NCBI RefSeq assembly: GCF_021917145.1
Contig: NC_061067.1
Location: forward strand, 3,560,504-3,624,503
Direction: 5' to 3'
DNA length: 64,000 bases
Origin: Hypomesus transpacificus
Lineage: Eukaryota > Chordata > Actinopteri > Osmeriformes > Osmeridae
The translations under genes and the position numbers were made by a program. The stretch's first letter is position 1; the number at the start of each line of letters is the position of its first letter. Below the pieces are notes generated by a model. The model worked only from the letters and a program-made list of their open reading frames with translations, did not search any database and was not told where the DNA came from. Shown here piece after piece: positions 11,813-30,032 of this stretch.

Positions 11813-12315
11813 TTAATGTCATCAAACTAGAGACTTAAGGTGAAATATGCATGTGTATATTTATAACAAGATCACATTTTCTATTTTGAATTATTTTCAC
11901 GTGAATGTATTTATCATGTTATGTTTATATTACATTGTACAGATCAGATAAAGAACTAGAAAGGTGACAATGCTTTCGTGCTTCTTGTAAGTGAAAAACG
12001 TGTGCATATGTTATGCACATACTATAAAAAATATATAAAATTCCTGATTGCATCATTTATAAAAATTGGAGGAATAGCAAGAGCACAGGGTTAAGTTATT
12101 TCTTTAATGTGATGTATCACTTTAAGCAAGACTTGGCCTGTTTGCACTACAATATAGGAACAACAGATGACTTCAAATAAACATTCTTCTGATCATCTAA
12201 ATGTTAGAAAACAGGCACACATACTGAGGGTTCATTCTTTTAACACTAATAAATGTACACTGAATCAAAAATTGTTTATTATTCAAGCAAAACTTAGTAC
12301 CCATGGTTCAGCTGA
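11813..12315. other. Convergent 3' region between dph2 and ncf2
   Basis: AT-rich. AATAAA at 12176-12181 on the plus strand suits dph2. TTTATT at 12275-12280 (AATAAA on the minus strand), about 35 bp past the ncf2 stop, suits ncf2. No other gene. Confidence 0.5.
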
Positions 12316-15300
12316 TTACTCCCCTTGACTTGATTTCAGAGGTGCTTCTTTCACAAAGGCTGATGGAAATATGCCTATCTTGCCTTTGCATTGCCCTTCA
12401 AACCAGTCTTCGTTGACTGAGGGTAAAAAGGAAAAGTGACTGCTCAATTGCATACACATGACATAGGGTTCTCAAGTTTTGGGTATGTACTCAAGCAGCT
12501 ACAATGACAAGATATTGCATATTTGAAACTTAAATTAGGACCATGATCACCCAAATCCTAAGTAAATACTAATTGGTCACTGTCTACATGGACTATTTTA
12601 TTCTAGTAATGTATGCTTAAACCAGGTAATTTGTGTTTTTTCTACTCACCTTTACCAAGAAGTATGATGGTGTCCCCTTTATAGAAAGTAAGATCTTCAG
12701 GGTTTGAAGATTCAAAAGAATGAACAGCTGCCAGCAATGTATGTTCACTCATGTCCTTTGGAGAAACATCAGCTTTATTTTAGTCTATTGATAGCTAATA
12801 TACATGATCACAATAAAATCTAAGTTTTTGATTGTTGTTCGTGCAAGATTAGAAAAAAGTATGTGAAGTTGCTGGACCAGTTTTTACAATTTTGATTGTT
12901 GCATCAGTGTTTGCACCATGAATGTATTACCTCCTGGAGGGTACACCATAGGGTGAGATGACCATCCTTGACTTGACTCCAAACATCTTCCATCTGTGTG
13001 TCCTGACTAATTGCCCTTTTTTTTCTCATAAGGGAATAGCTTTAAAACAAACACAAAGCTTGCCTTTAACATGATGTAAGTTTCGGGCTTAATACTTGGT
13101 TCTGGCTACGATGCCAAAAAGTTACACCTATGGTAACATGTCCATGAGTCATCCTGGATAGTTAAAACATTACCTGTACAGATGTTACAGGCCTCAAACG
13201 ATCTAGTACAACAAGTGTGCGCAGTGGGAAAGTGCTATTATACAATAAATACATTTTTTCCTAATTATTTTTGCCGCAGGCTAGATTAGGTTGAATAATG
13301 AGGTTTGGTCAATGAAACTGAGTACCCATGAGCCTTTGCCTATTGACATGACTCACTGACTGACATTGGGCCAGATTTGGCTGACTGAATGCAGTGTGGT
13401 GGATAGCAGAATTGGCCAAGCAATGGCTTCTAATTGGATTTACATTGATATAGTCGGCCCCATACCTCAGGGTTATGGATGTTACAGGAAGTTGCAGTTT
13501 GCTTGCAATTTTTTCAACAAGTGAGGTGTATGACGCGCCTCGTTCCACGCTGATTGTGAATGTGTACGTGAAGTGCACTTTCACTGTGCACTCGTCATCT
13601 TCCTGGGACACACCAACCTGACGTTAGAAAAGACAAGGGATGAAATTAAAAGTTATAACATGTCAAATAGAGATGAATGGGATGTCATTGTCAAATGCCA
13701 TACCTCAGAGTCTGGGTGATCTATAGTCTGATTCTCTGGAGCCCAAGAAGCTGTAAATGATCACAAGAGAGAAGGAAACTACATGTGATTTAGTCATTCT
13801 GAGAGATTTATTGGTGATATGTTGTGGGTGATTAACTGTGAGTTTTGTAATTACTGTACATTTTGTGAAACAGTCAAGATTATTTATTGAGATTTTTTCA
13901 AATAAAGTAATGTACTATGGTATGTTTGAATGAACGCTTGATTTTGAGTACTAGAGCTGTTTTATTGATATTCTGTTTTACCCAATGATTGGGTTTAAAA
14001 AATCATGTATTCTGCTGAGAAAAGAAATATGGTTGGTGCACATCACAAACTGACCCCAAACCTAAAATGTACCCAACCCTTTTGGTTGGAATGTATGAAC
14101 CATTACAGCCATAGTGTTTACCAGGTTCTCTCTTAGGTCTGCTTGGTGGTTCCCTTCTGGGAGGTCCTGGGATTTGATCATCAATACCATTCTATAATAA
14201 CAGAGTAACAGGAAATAGCAACAAAATCCAACAAGTACAATGTTTATTCATCATAACCTTGCATGGATTCATTGATTTTAGTTAGGTAATACTAAATAAC
14301 ATTGCAGATGACTGCACCAGACTCCTTAATTAGAAAGTGTAATTTTATCATAGGCATGGCCATGGTTGCATTCACTGTATGTGAAGAAAAGTAGGGAGAA
14401 AAGACATTTACCGGGGCTTGTTTAGGTGATAAGTTCATTTCAAGACGCTCCAGGTAATTGTAGGGAACTAGTCCCCGCTAGAAAAAATTAAATATCAAGG
14501 TTAAAGTAAAGCCAAAACACCTAGTAATGCTTTGGACTCTAACACTGATTATGTAAATGTATATTCTCTGTGTCGATATGTGTAATAGTATTAATCTGAG
14601 GGGGTGGTGTTCTTACTCTCTCATTGAAAATGACCGAGGCCCAGTTATCAGCCCCTTTCTGGAGCACAAATACTACGTTGCCGGGTACCACAGCTAGCTC
14701 ATCACTTGTCTCAGGTACAAACTTAAACAAGACAGTGTGGGCTTCTCCTTCCAGAGCCCTGTAGGGTGCAACAGGTAAACATGCAAAGGTCTAGTCATGT
14801 AGATTTTTATTTGCTATGGTAGCAGTTGTAGTTTTACCATCAAAATCTTTAGAAAAGTATTAGATGGAAAGGTCTTGAATCCAATGTGAAAAGGGAAATA
14901 GTGCATGAATCTTGGAAACGGAAGATCAAACTACATTGAATGCAGGTTGTTGACCAATTCAAGCCGCTTTTATAAGGCCAATTACCAAGTCCCAATCGTT
15001 GGAATTAGTCGGGTTAGGGTTAGTGGGGTTTATACACAATCTAACATTAGTCAACCTTACCTTAGAACCTCTGGTGGTTTTGGAGCAACAGGAGCATCTT
15101 CCACCTGTTTACAGAGTGATCATGTAAAACATGATACATATATCATAATACAGAGAACAGTTTTAACATGTTGAAAAGTATGCATACACAAGTACAAACA
15201 TATAAGCACAATTTTTTTTGTATTATAGGAGCATTAATGCTAAATAGAAATGTACACAACAAGACACAGAGAGAGTGGAAGATTGAAGTCAAAATAATAA

Positions 15301-17235
15301 TTTTGCTGGTGGCCATCTTTACCAGTGGCTGCAGTGGAGCAAATCCTGAAAACTCGTCCTCAAACACAATGGAGGAAACAACCTGAAGACAGTAACATCC
15401 AGGAACACTGCATTACACCTCAAGGTCACAAGTCTGCTAGTGTCACCTTAACCACTACAAGAAATATGTGAAGGAAGGGTAGCCAAGGCAGCTACCATTT
15501 GCCACAACAATGTGACACGTTGCTTACTAAGTACTTGTAGCCAACACAAGAAACCCACATTTTTCTCACAAGACTCAACAGTAATCCCCAACATCAACGT
15601 CTAGCCATAATATGTACAGTACATTGAATTAGACATTAAAGGGAGACCTTGGCCTTGCCCAGATAGTCCTTCTTTTCCAGCTCAGCAACATAGTTCTGGT
15701 TGGGTCTGAAGAGAACGTTCTTAGGAACTTCAACAGGCTGAAAAAGCTTCTGCTTCTGAAAAAAAGAAGAAGACTCCCTACATTACTACAATGTGTTGTT
15801 ACATACAGTTCGGTTGATAGTTTGTTATTACAAAAACACGAAATAATCCAAATACATTTTTTTTTTTTTCTAAATTGAGTTCTAAGAACTATTCAATAAC
15901 AGATTTTTACAACCCCCCCAAAAAACAAACACAAAACATGTAATGAACAAAAATCAAATGCAACAGACAGACCACTGACCAGTATGCATTCCAGAGCCTT
16001 GTCTATGTGGATGAGCTTGGCTTCTGTTCTCAGATTCAGTGCACTCACAAGGTTTTCTTGAGCTTTCTCCCACTGTCCCAAATGTGCATGGGTCAGAGCC
16101 ATGTTGTGTAGAACCTAGGACAAAATAGCCAGTACATGTCACATTTGTATGACATCACTGTGACACTTCATATTGCAGATCATTTGCAGCAAAAAGTGAT
16201 AGTGAGGTAATACAAGGACCCACGCAATATTTCCTTGACCAGAATTATGTCAAAATGATTTTCTACTCACAAAAACATGATTGAGTGTGATGGAAAACTG
16301 ATACTTTTTATTTCAGCCTTATAGTTAAAAAGTGGTTATTGAGCCTGAAGGACAATATTCTGAAAAGATGAACATTTATCTAACCTGTACTAGTCTCCCA
16401 CCTCCCAACTATGCCTTAATCCAATTGATCTGATAGAATATATTTTCCCAGTGATTGTTTGATAATACAATATCTATCTGATCTATGCTGTCACAATCTT
16501 CTTGCACACTTACCTCACAAGCATATAACTTGTATCTAAGGCCAAGAGGTTTGTAATCTATGAGTTGGTTCCCCCTCAGCTTTTTAAAGGCAAGTTGGAA
16601 ATCTGCAAAAGACTCCTCAAATCTGCAAATAGAAAAATATGAATTCATTTAATAATGCTAACATGAAATTCCTACATGTCTTGTTAGTAGTATCAATTAC
16701 AGTAACATATAATGTAATTTGTATAGTATCTGAATATTGAATATGCCTTGCCTGCCATTTTTGTAGAATGTTATTCCTCTTTGAAAGAAGGCAATGGCAA
16801 GATGTTCATCCTTGCGTATGCTACAGTCAAATGCCTGAAACATAGAATTAGTTATAAAAAGCTCATAGCTTGGCTTCCTCTACAAGAAATTGGGTAGCTT
16901 CCCCTTTTGCTATGACTTGCATTTTTGTATTGGAAAGTAACATGTTATATACAGTGATATCACCTTTTAAAGTCCAGATCTGAAGCAAAATAGACATGGT
17001 AGAGAAATGCTGTTTATGTTTCATCTGTTTATATAAATATTTGGCAACATTTCTGTCCTACCTTCTCAGCAGCGGCTAGGTCATTGTTGATCAAATGGAG
17101 ACAACCAATGTTAAATGAGATTTTTGAGTTCTTATCCTGAATGTCCATAAAAACTGTTAGTGCAGTTGTTAAGTCCCCACTGGTTACCAAAGCTACTGCT
17201 TTGTCCCACTGTCGTAGAGTATCCACAAATGACAT
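12316..17235 (-). CDS. ncf2: Neutrophil cytosolic factor 2 (p67phox)
   Basis: Fifteen coding exons in transcription order: 17062-17235, 16752-16834, 16514-16622, 15980-16114, 15648-15755, 15323-15382, 15061-15104, 14617-14758, 14412-14477, 14122-14191, 13704-13750, 13466-13617, 12931-13039, 12650-12755 and 12316-12416 (501 residues). p67phox activates the phagocyte NADPH oxidase when bound by Rac. Domains: four TPRs (about 1-155, with CFNIGC-like FNIGCLHL and RGNQLIDYK), activation segment [11 protein letters not shown] (about 190-200), first SH3 (about 240-300, [11 protein letters not shown] and NYLERL), proline-rich linker, PB1 (about 347-433, with VKVHF retaining the beta-1 lysine), and C-terminal SH3 (about 437-495, [11 protein letters not shown] and GIFPSAFV). 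Intron 2 is GC-AG. ATG 17235 gives MSFVD, matching the family start. Confidence 0.96.
16750..16751 (-). other. ncf2: Non-canonical GC splice donor, ncf2 intron 2
   Basis: On the minus strand exon 2 ends GGCAG followed by GCAAGG, not GT. Joining at this point gives the in-frame Arg that links KNG to FEESF, and the exon is 83 bases as the phase requires. The acceptor at exon 3 is a normal AG. This is a typical GC-AG intron with a strong flanking consensus. Confidence 0.85.
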
Positions 17236-17262
17236 GGTGAGATTCACAGATTATGCGCTGAC

Positions 17263-17271
17263 AGAGGAAGT
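17263..17271 (+). promoter_or_regulatory. PU.1/ETS-like GAGGAA motifs upstream of ncf2
   Basis: AGAGGAAGT at 17263-17271 and a second GAGGAAA a few bases on lie about 30 bp upstream of the ncf2 ATG. Myeloid NCF2 is known to depend on PU.1, whose core is GAGGAA. Assignment is by motif and position only; the transcription start is not known. Confidence 0.4.
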
Positions 17272-17357
17272 CGAGGAAAACCTTTCTTTTTATACCGTCT
17301 GTCACATTTCACCACAGTTTGGTAGGAAATGTGGTGAAAGTCTTTCAATAGAGTAGC

Positions 17358-17387
17358 TTTTTTGTAACCGAAAAAGGTTACAAAAAA
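17358..17387. repeat. 12-bp perfect hairpin in the ncf2/garem1 divergent region
   Basis: TTTTTTGTAACC (17358-17369) pairs exactly with GGTTACAAAAAA (17376-17387) around the loop GAAAAA, about 120 bp upstream of the ncf2 ATG. A weaker inverted repeat (CATTTCACCACA / TGTGGTGAAA) lies just before it. Confidence 0.65.
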
Positions 17388-18283
17388 ACTGTCTTTACAC
17401 TGATAGGTGTATGTTGAAGTAGGCTTCAAGTTGTGTTTTAATATGTGCAGCATGTTTGGTTTGTAAATGTCTGTTTCTTTAAGATTGCATTGCTATGGAT
17501 AATGTGTTCCCTCAGTATACCTGAAGTTTTAGCCACACTACTTGAAGGTCCAAAGATGTGTGAGTAAACACCTCTTAACATTGCAGTATTTTTATTCAAA
17601 TTCCTTCTGAATTTTTTTGACCTAATTTCTATGGTAAAAATCTAAACCCCCATAACAATTCTACATGTACATTAAAGGTTAAAACAAAGTTCAAGTGAGC
17701 ATAAAACATGTTGTTTATACAAAGCTGGGCTCATAGACTGTAAACACAAGGTGCAAACCAATGTAAACATTTCTTTACATTCTTTACATTCCCTGTACTT
17801 TTACATGATTTTTTACTACATATTCATAATAATATGGCAGTTTCATCATTAGGTTATTTGTCTAAGTGATTATGTGATACTTATGTGACATAAGTAAGCA
17901 GTGTACTTTTCAGAGAGAACTAACCAAGAATACACTACCTCTTGTGATCTTTATTTTGAGTATAACTCGAGTAATAATAATCATTAAAGAAATGGCCGGA
18001 AATAGGAATCCTTAATTAGACTGGCTTTGCTCTGCTCAAGTTAGCTAGTTACCTTTCCATACAGCTGGCTAGCTACCTAGCTAGCTTGAAAAATAACAAC
18101 AGTGAATTCAGGGTAGCTGGTCAGGAAGAAATATTGAATAGACCCTTAATTTAACCAGCTAGGAGACAACATGAATACAATCAAGAAAGGCTAGCTAAAG
18201 TATTCAGCCACAGGATATCACAATACTTTCTGCGTTGTTGTATCGGTAGACAGCTAGCTAGTGCTAACGGGTATTTTTACAAC

Positions 18284-24338
<6,055 letters not shown>

Positions 24339-27245
24339 TTCTCTCTCAAGAAAAAGCCTAATTTCCTGTAATGCAAGTGCTAAATATTGATATTGGAATA
24401 TCAATTGATGACTTGGAGAGCCCTTTAGGTTTGGCACCATATTTTCAACACTAGATACATACATTAAAACAATGCAATGGGATTTTGTGCAAGGAATTGC
24501 ATACCTTTCGGACTGCAATATGACAAAGTCTGGCTCACTATTTGCAATACCCTGTAAATAAATGTCAGGTACACACAAATATAATGGGACTTAAATATTG
24601 ACAAACATTATGGAAGAACAGGGCATTTATGACTGTTATTATTATGTAAATCTGAGTAAACAGAAAGCAGTGGCTCTTCTGAGAGATAAAGCAGCCTAAC
24701 CTCTGAAGTGAAATGCAGCTTAGGGACCATAACTGCTGCCTTAGTACACATCTGTGACAACTCTTTCCATGTGTTTTTCCTGGTTTGAGAAAAATGGTAC
24801 TTTTGACAACCTTTCTACTTCCAAATTCCACAAAAAAAGGCAAGATGGTCATAAATGTAAATAATATACATTATAGCGATTATCTATATCCAAGTTTTAT
24901 TATTTACATTTATACAATCTTAGTCTTTAACTCTATAAAGCAGAATTATTATACAAATGAAAGAAAAAAATACTATTTAAATATGAACAAAACATTCTGC
25001 TGCACCTGTTACAAATGTCTTGGCTGGACTGCCAAGGATACACATGGATCTGGTGATCAGATCCTGTGAAGAAGAGTGGCAATAGTACGTAGTTGAAAAC
25101 TACTTTGAAGTTACATATTTGATGTTGAAAATCGCACAAGATTCTAATATATACAGTACACTACAGTTTATTGGCAGGCCATTGCAGCAAGCACTGGTAT
25201 CAAATGTCAAGTACTTGTTTCACAATTGCCATTGACTCTTTTTAAAGTAGGAATCATATTCAGAGTTATTTTGATTTAATTGTGACTTTAAGAATGGGAC
25301 ACAATTATTTATTATTAGAAACCACAAGCCACGTTTAATCCACATAAACACTCATGTTCATAGAAAATGAAGCTTCTTTTGACCTCAGTAAAAATGTAAA
25401 ATAAATCTTTGTGAATGAGATCTACTTTTCTCCCATATACAAAGAATGTCCTAAACATTACCCTGTGGGTAAATATTAGTTACTAATTAACTTGTCATTG
25501 TGAGAAACGTAAAAATGCCATTGTTTTCTAAATGGTCTATTTAGATTTTAATGTGGTTTCCCAGACAGGGATTACATTTGGGCCTAATCCTGTCATCCCA
25601 ATCCTGTTTGGTTAAACAAATTCCTCAATTGGATTACTGACCAGTTGTTGTGTTGCTGGGTAAGTAGTAAATTCAGACGTAATAGTCACACGTTTGTCAA
25701 ATTTATGATGAAGACCAGTTTTAGGAATGTCATATTAATAGCTATAAAAAGAACAAGCTGTTTACTCTAGTAGTCTTGATCCTTGTCTGTGAAACCACTG
25801 AGTTTGGCTCTAGGTCAATGTAAAGATTGTCTGTGATGCAAGAAACAAGCCTTTTGTCTGCCTTAACCTACTGATCATAATTTTCTGTTAAGTTTTATTT
25901 TTCCACAAGAAACTTTTATACAAATAAGGTTGGTGGACTGATATTAATATGCAACTTGATACACAGTGAAAAAAATGTACAGTAGTGTATTAAGAAAATA
26001 CTCCTTTAGTCGGATTGCCTTTAAAGTTAAAGATTGTTATAGTTAAATTGATGTCTCAGAAGTATTGCCACCTGATGATTGGTCAAGTTTTTCTTTCAAT
26101 CATAAAACAGTCTTATGCAAAGAATGCCTAAAATGCAACTAAGAAAATGTAATTCATAAACTAAAGTGTATGCAAAAATTAAGTGAAGAAAAAAAGAATA
26201 ACCAAGTGCATCAAAGGTTTTCTAAACAATCACTGATGTATCTGTTTTCCTTGATTAATTTGGTGCTTGGTTACTGAAGTCCTTGCTCAGACTTAAATGT
26301 GAAAAATAAAACTCAAGATTGTCTATCTAACAATGATCTACATCAAAACTAACCATGTTGTATTGATTGCATTACTGATTTAAATTAATTCACCTCAACA
26401 CGGGTACAAATGCTTTTGTGAAACTGATATTGGATTATCAGCTGCCCCTTTTTTCCACAATTACATTTCCACTAAATTGTATGAAATTAAATATGCCCTT
26501 GGATTAAACCTTGTAGTCACAATTTAGCAAATGCCACCTTGTGCTTTACTCACCCGTAGGAACTTAAGTATGTGACCACAAAATATACTTTTATCGAAAT
26601 CTGTCAACTTAATTTGAAGGACTAGTGAAAAGTCAAGCTTTTTGATTACAATCTAGACCTACATAATATGGAAAAGTACACAGATGATAGTAACTGGTTG
26701 GGTTCTACTAAGGATAGAATAAGGCATGGGTGAAACTTCTGTTGTGGAATACAGACCCTTTCATGAACAACCCTTTTGTTTCAGTTGTTTGGTTTTAAAG
26801 TATATGACAAATAAAAATGGACGAATGTCAATGTTTTGTTTGCTTTCTAATTATAAATCACTCTTTGATTTAAAGATTGCAGTCAAACCTGTGAATTGCA
26901 GCAAGTTGATGTTATACATTAGGGGTCACAACCCTAAGGTAATTGAAAAACTTAAAGGCAGACTTACTCTACAAAAGCTCTTTATTTTGTCATTTTATTA
27001 TAATTCCTTACCTTAACACAAGGAGGTTATAAGACTTGTATTAACAAGAGGAGAAAACTGAATTTCTACAACCGATTGAAACCAATGGTCCTTTTTGAAA
27101 AATGTTTTAGCTTTTCACCATAGACACTAATTTGACAAAACAACATCAGATTATAAGGCTGTATTCCTCGGAGGACATTAAAGTGTTAAATCCTGGTACA
27201 GACAGACAACTTCTCAGTTTAATTCTAACACATAGCCAGTGTGGC
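24339..27245. other. Convergent intergenic region between garem1 and prkdc
   Basis: About 2.9 kb, strongly AT-rich, with the garem1 3' UTR on the left and the prkdc 3' UTR on the right. TTTATT at 26981-26986 would be AATAAA on the minus strand for prkdc. Short ORFs have no recognised protein and look random. No repeat of clear family noted. Confidence 0.45.
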
Positions 27246-30032
27246 TCAGATCCATGGCTCCCAACCCGTCCAAACCCTTCCCAGGATGTTGCGATCCATG
27301 GCTTGGTCCAACAAACAATCCACCTGTCTCTCCACTGACAGGCTCTCAGGTTCAAGCCTGGCACGTACATTATGCTCTTCACTTCCCAAAGCCACAGACA
27401 GCATATGTTTAAAGGCAGGGTCCTTCTCAAAGCCCAACTTCAACTCCTCACTAGGACACACAAAGACCGTAACTTAGATTGATTTCATCAAACTTGCACT
27501 GTAGATGGGTTTGTATTAAGACAATAAAGCATAAGGGTCATAAAGAATATTCTTATTTGAATTTACAGTTGCAAATTCCCATGCATTGTTATGGAAGATT
27601 TACCTGGTTATAGTGGCAGGATTTGCTCCTTCAAGTTTTCTCCTCATAAAGTTCACCTTCTGTAAAGGGTACCAGTGGATTTCCTTTGTGTCCACACTTT
27701 CTGTCCAGGTGCCTCCCTTTTTCAGTTGCTTCATTTCAAAGTTCTGGGGGTTATAGAATATCTTCATCACTATGCATAGTTGTTTATGTTATACTCAGAG
27801 CCTGTTTCCCTACCCACCTAACAAGTTCAACACAACCACCTTCCAACAACTACTGTGGGTGAAACCAACCACACAAACAGAAGTAAAATGGAAACCAATG
27901 TCACAAAAGACTACGGCTCAAATTTTCTTGGCAAATGAGGATGTGCAAATTTGAATCTGCTAAATTCCTTTATAACTAACGATGCATGCATTTTTAGGTT
28001 TGGTTAGAACTCTACCTTCCAGTCCAAAGAAGGTTCTTTGACAAAGATGTCCATGGTATTGAGTAGCAAGTCTGGGTCATTCCTGTAAGCTCGTACAGTG
28101 TTCACCATGACGCTCTGGATCAGCCCTGACTCCTTCATGGGCTGCATTAGATTCACAAACTGCCTTGTCAGGCGGAAAGGCATGAGCTCTGGCACTGGAA
28201 GGAACTGTGGAAAAAGAATCAAATAAAATGAATGGCTTTGTACCACTGTAAATTTCCCTTATCAGCACATTTGGACAGGTGACCTAATTGTTTTATGACT
28301 TCCTTGGTCACGCAAATTAGTAAGTTATCATATTCATAATAATATAGCAACACACCAAACTGATCTCTATCAAACTCGTACACTCATGGTCAATGAACTC
28401 AGTATCCCATTACTATCAAACATTGTCTGGGTGTCTGGATTAAGGAGTAAAATAGCAATGAGATAAGAATGGAAAAATCCAGGAATGTGCTGAAACCAGA
28501 ATGTTGTCTCTGGATCCCAAGTGACAGAGAAAGACAAAAGTAAACCTACCTGTGTGGCTGACCCAAAAGCATGACCAAAGTCAATGCCTATCATGCCTCC
28601 CGTCTCCATATTGATCATGAAGTTGGAGAGATGCCGGTCCCCGATGCCCAGGACCCAGTGGCTGACACACAGAAGGGCATGGGAGGTAGAAAAGTGAGAG
28701 CGCAGAGACAGGAAAGCCTCTGGGGTACGGCTCATCTTCAGAAACGCTCTCCTGAAAGAAATCACCAGACCAGATGTAAGTGTGGTCTACAGTGGCCAAC
28801 CTCTCATCTGGATCTGGTGAGGAGTGACTTCTCAACTTACTTTAGAAGATCTGCTGGGACAAGCTGTTCTATCTTCATGAAGTTGTTGACAGTGTCGCTC
28901 CGGCTGGCCTTCCTACAAAAGATCAGGAGGTCAGCATAGGGATCTACAGGGAGTCAGATGGCTGAGCGATTAGGGAATCGGACTAGTAATCTGAAGGTTG
29001 CCAGATCGATTCCCAATGACATTGTGTCCTTGGGCAAGGCACTTCACCTTACTTGCCTCGGGGGGAATGTCCCTGTACTTACTGTAAGTCGCTCTGGATA
29101 AGAGCGTCTGCTAAATGACTAAATGTTAATGTAATGTACTACACTTACAGGATTGTATTTTTTCCATCACAAATGTACTTACTTGTAAACCTCTGCATAT
29201 CTCCGAATGCCCTGCACACTTGATGGTGAAACTTTGCTGATCCATTTATCGTATTCCTCATTGGGTCTAAAATAAAATCATATTCAGAATAGGCACAGAC
29301 AAAATGTAAACACCCAAAATGTTGTCTTCTTAACTGAAGATTTCCGCAAAATATATCGTATGTGATGTTGTTAGTGAAAAGCCTCACAGTTATATTGATG
29401 TACCTCATTGTTGCCTTCTGCTCTTCTTCTGTCCTTGTGTTGAATAAGAAGTCTTTCAGTGTACAGGTATTCTCCATCCACTCAATCAGACCAATTCTGT
29501 AAGTGTACATGCATATATCCAATTAATCAAACCACTCAGGTACCTTCTCAATTGCAACTCAACTTTATGCAGCACATTCATCTTATTTTTCCCCATTACC
29601 CAGGGAGATTTCAATGTATGCATAATCACCAAAATCATAAAACCATTATTACATCAATAGTACCTGGTAGTTATAGGAACCACCTGATAGGTACGAAGTT
29701 GCAGGTGTTTTTGGGCACAGACTGTGTCCTGGCTGAGAAGGATGTTCATCACTATGAATAGCTGTTCGATGCGCTGGTCCTGACGAAGGTCTTCTCCACC
29801 CTTCACAAGGAAAGGGTGCTCGCGCTCATCATCCCCACGCATGACAACACGTTTGGGTCGGCGAATAGAGCACATGACCTTCACCTTGAGGAAAATATTT
29901 TTTATATAAAACTGTCCAACAACAAAATGTAAAGAATCTCATTAGGAAGATGAGAAACACACACCCTCTCATCAAATCCTGTAATTTTAGCATGGTATTC
30001 TGGTAATGGTTTGGATCTGCCATCATATTGTC
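27246..30032 (-). other. prkdc: prkdc exons 78-86 (PIKK kinase and FATC, residues 3687-4110)
   Basis: Exons 78 to 86: 29965-30032, 29664-29884, 29404-29496, 29183-29266, 28841-28912, 28550-28751, 28016-28204, 27604-27743 and 27246-27450. The ATP-side block is [19 protein letters not shown]. The catalytic loop [12 protein letters not shown] places the catalytic Asp near residue 3904. [12 protein letters not shown] carries the metal-binding Asp near 3923. FATC ends [20 protein letters not shown]. All PIKK catalytic residues are present, so the kinase should be active. Confidence 0.95.

Larger units (their letters stand above)
17236..18283. other. Shared divergent promoter region of ncf2 and garem1
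   Basis: About 1.05 kb separates the two start codons. It contains ETS-like motifs and a hairpin near ncf2, and many GCTAGC/TAGCTAG repeats toward garem1 (about 18040-18260, continuing into garem1 intron 1). No other gene is seen. Confidence 0.5.

Noticed and set aside
26726-27016. A 96-codon plus-strand ORF between garem1 and prkdc
   Set aside because: AT-rich, low-complexity translation with no recognisable motif, no convincing splice or promoter context, and within likely prkdc 3' UTR.
28950-29023. A functional tRNA gene
   Set aside because: The A and B boxes belong to a SINE head. No complete cloverleaf is evident and a SINE body and tail follow.
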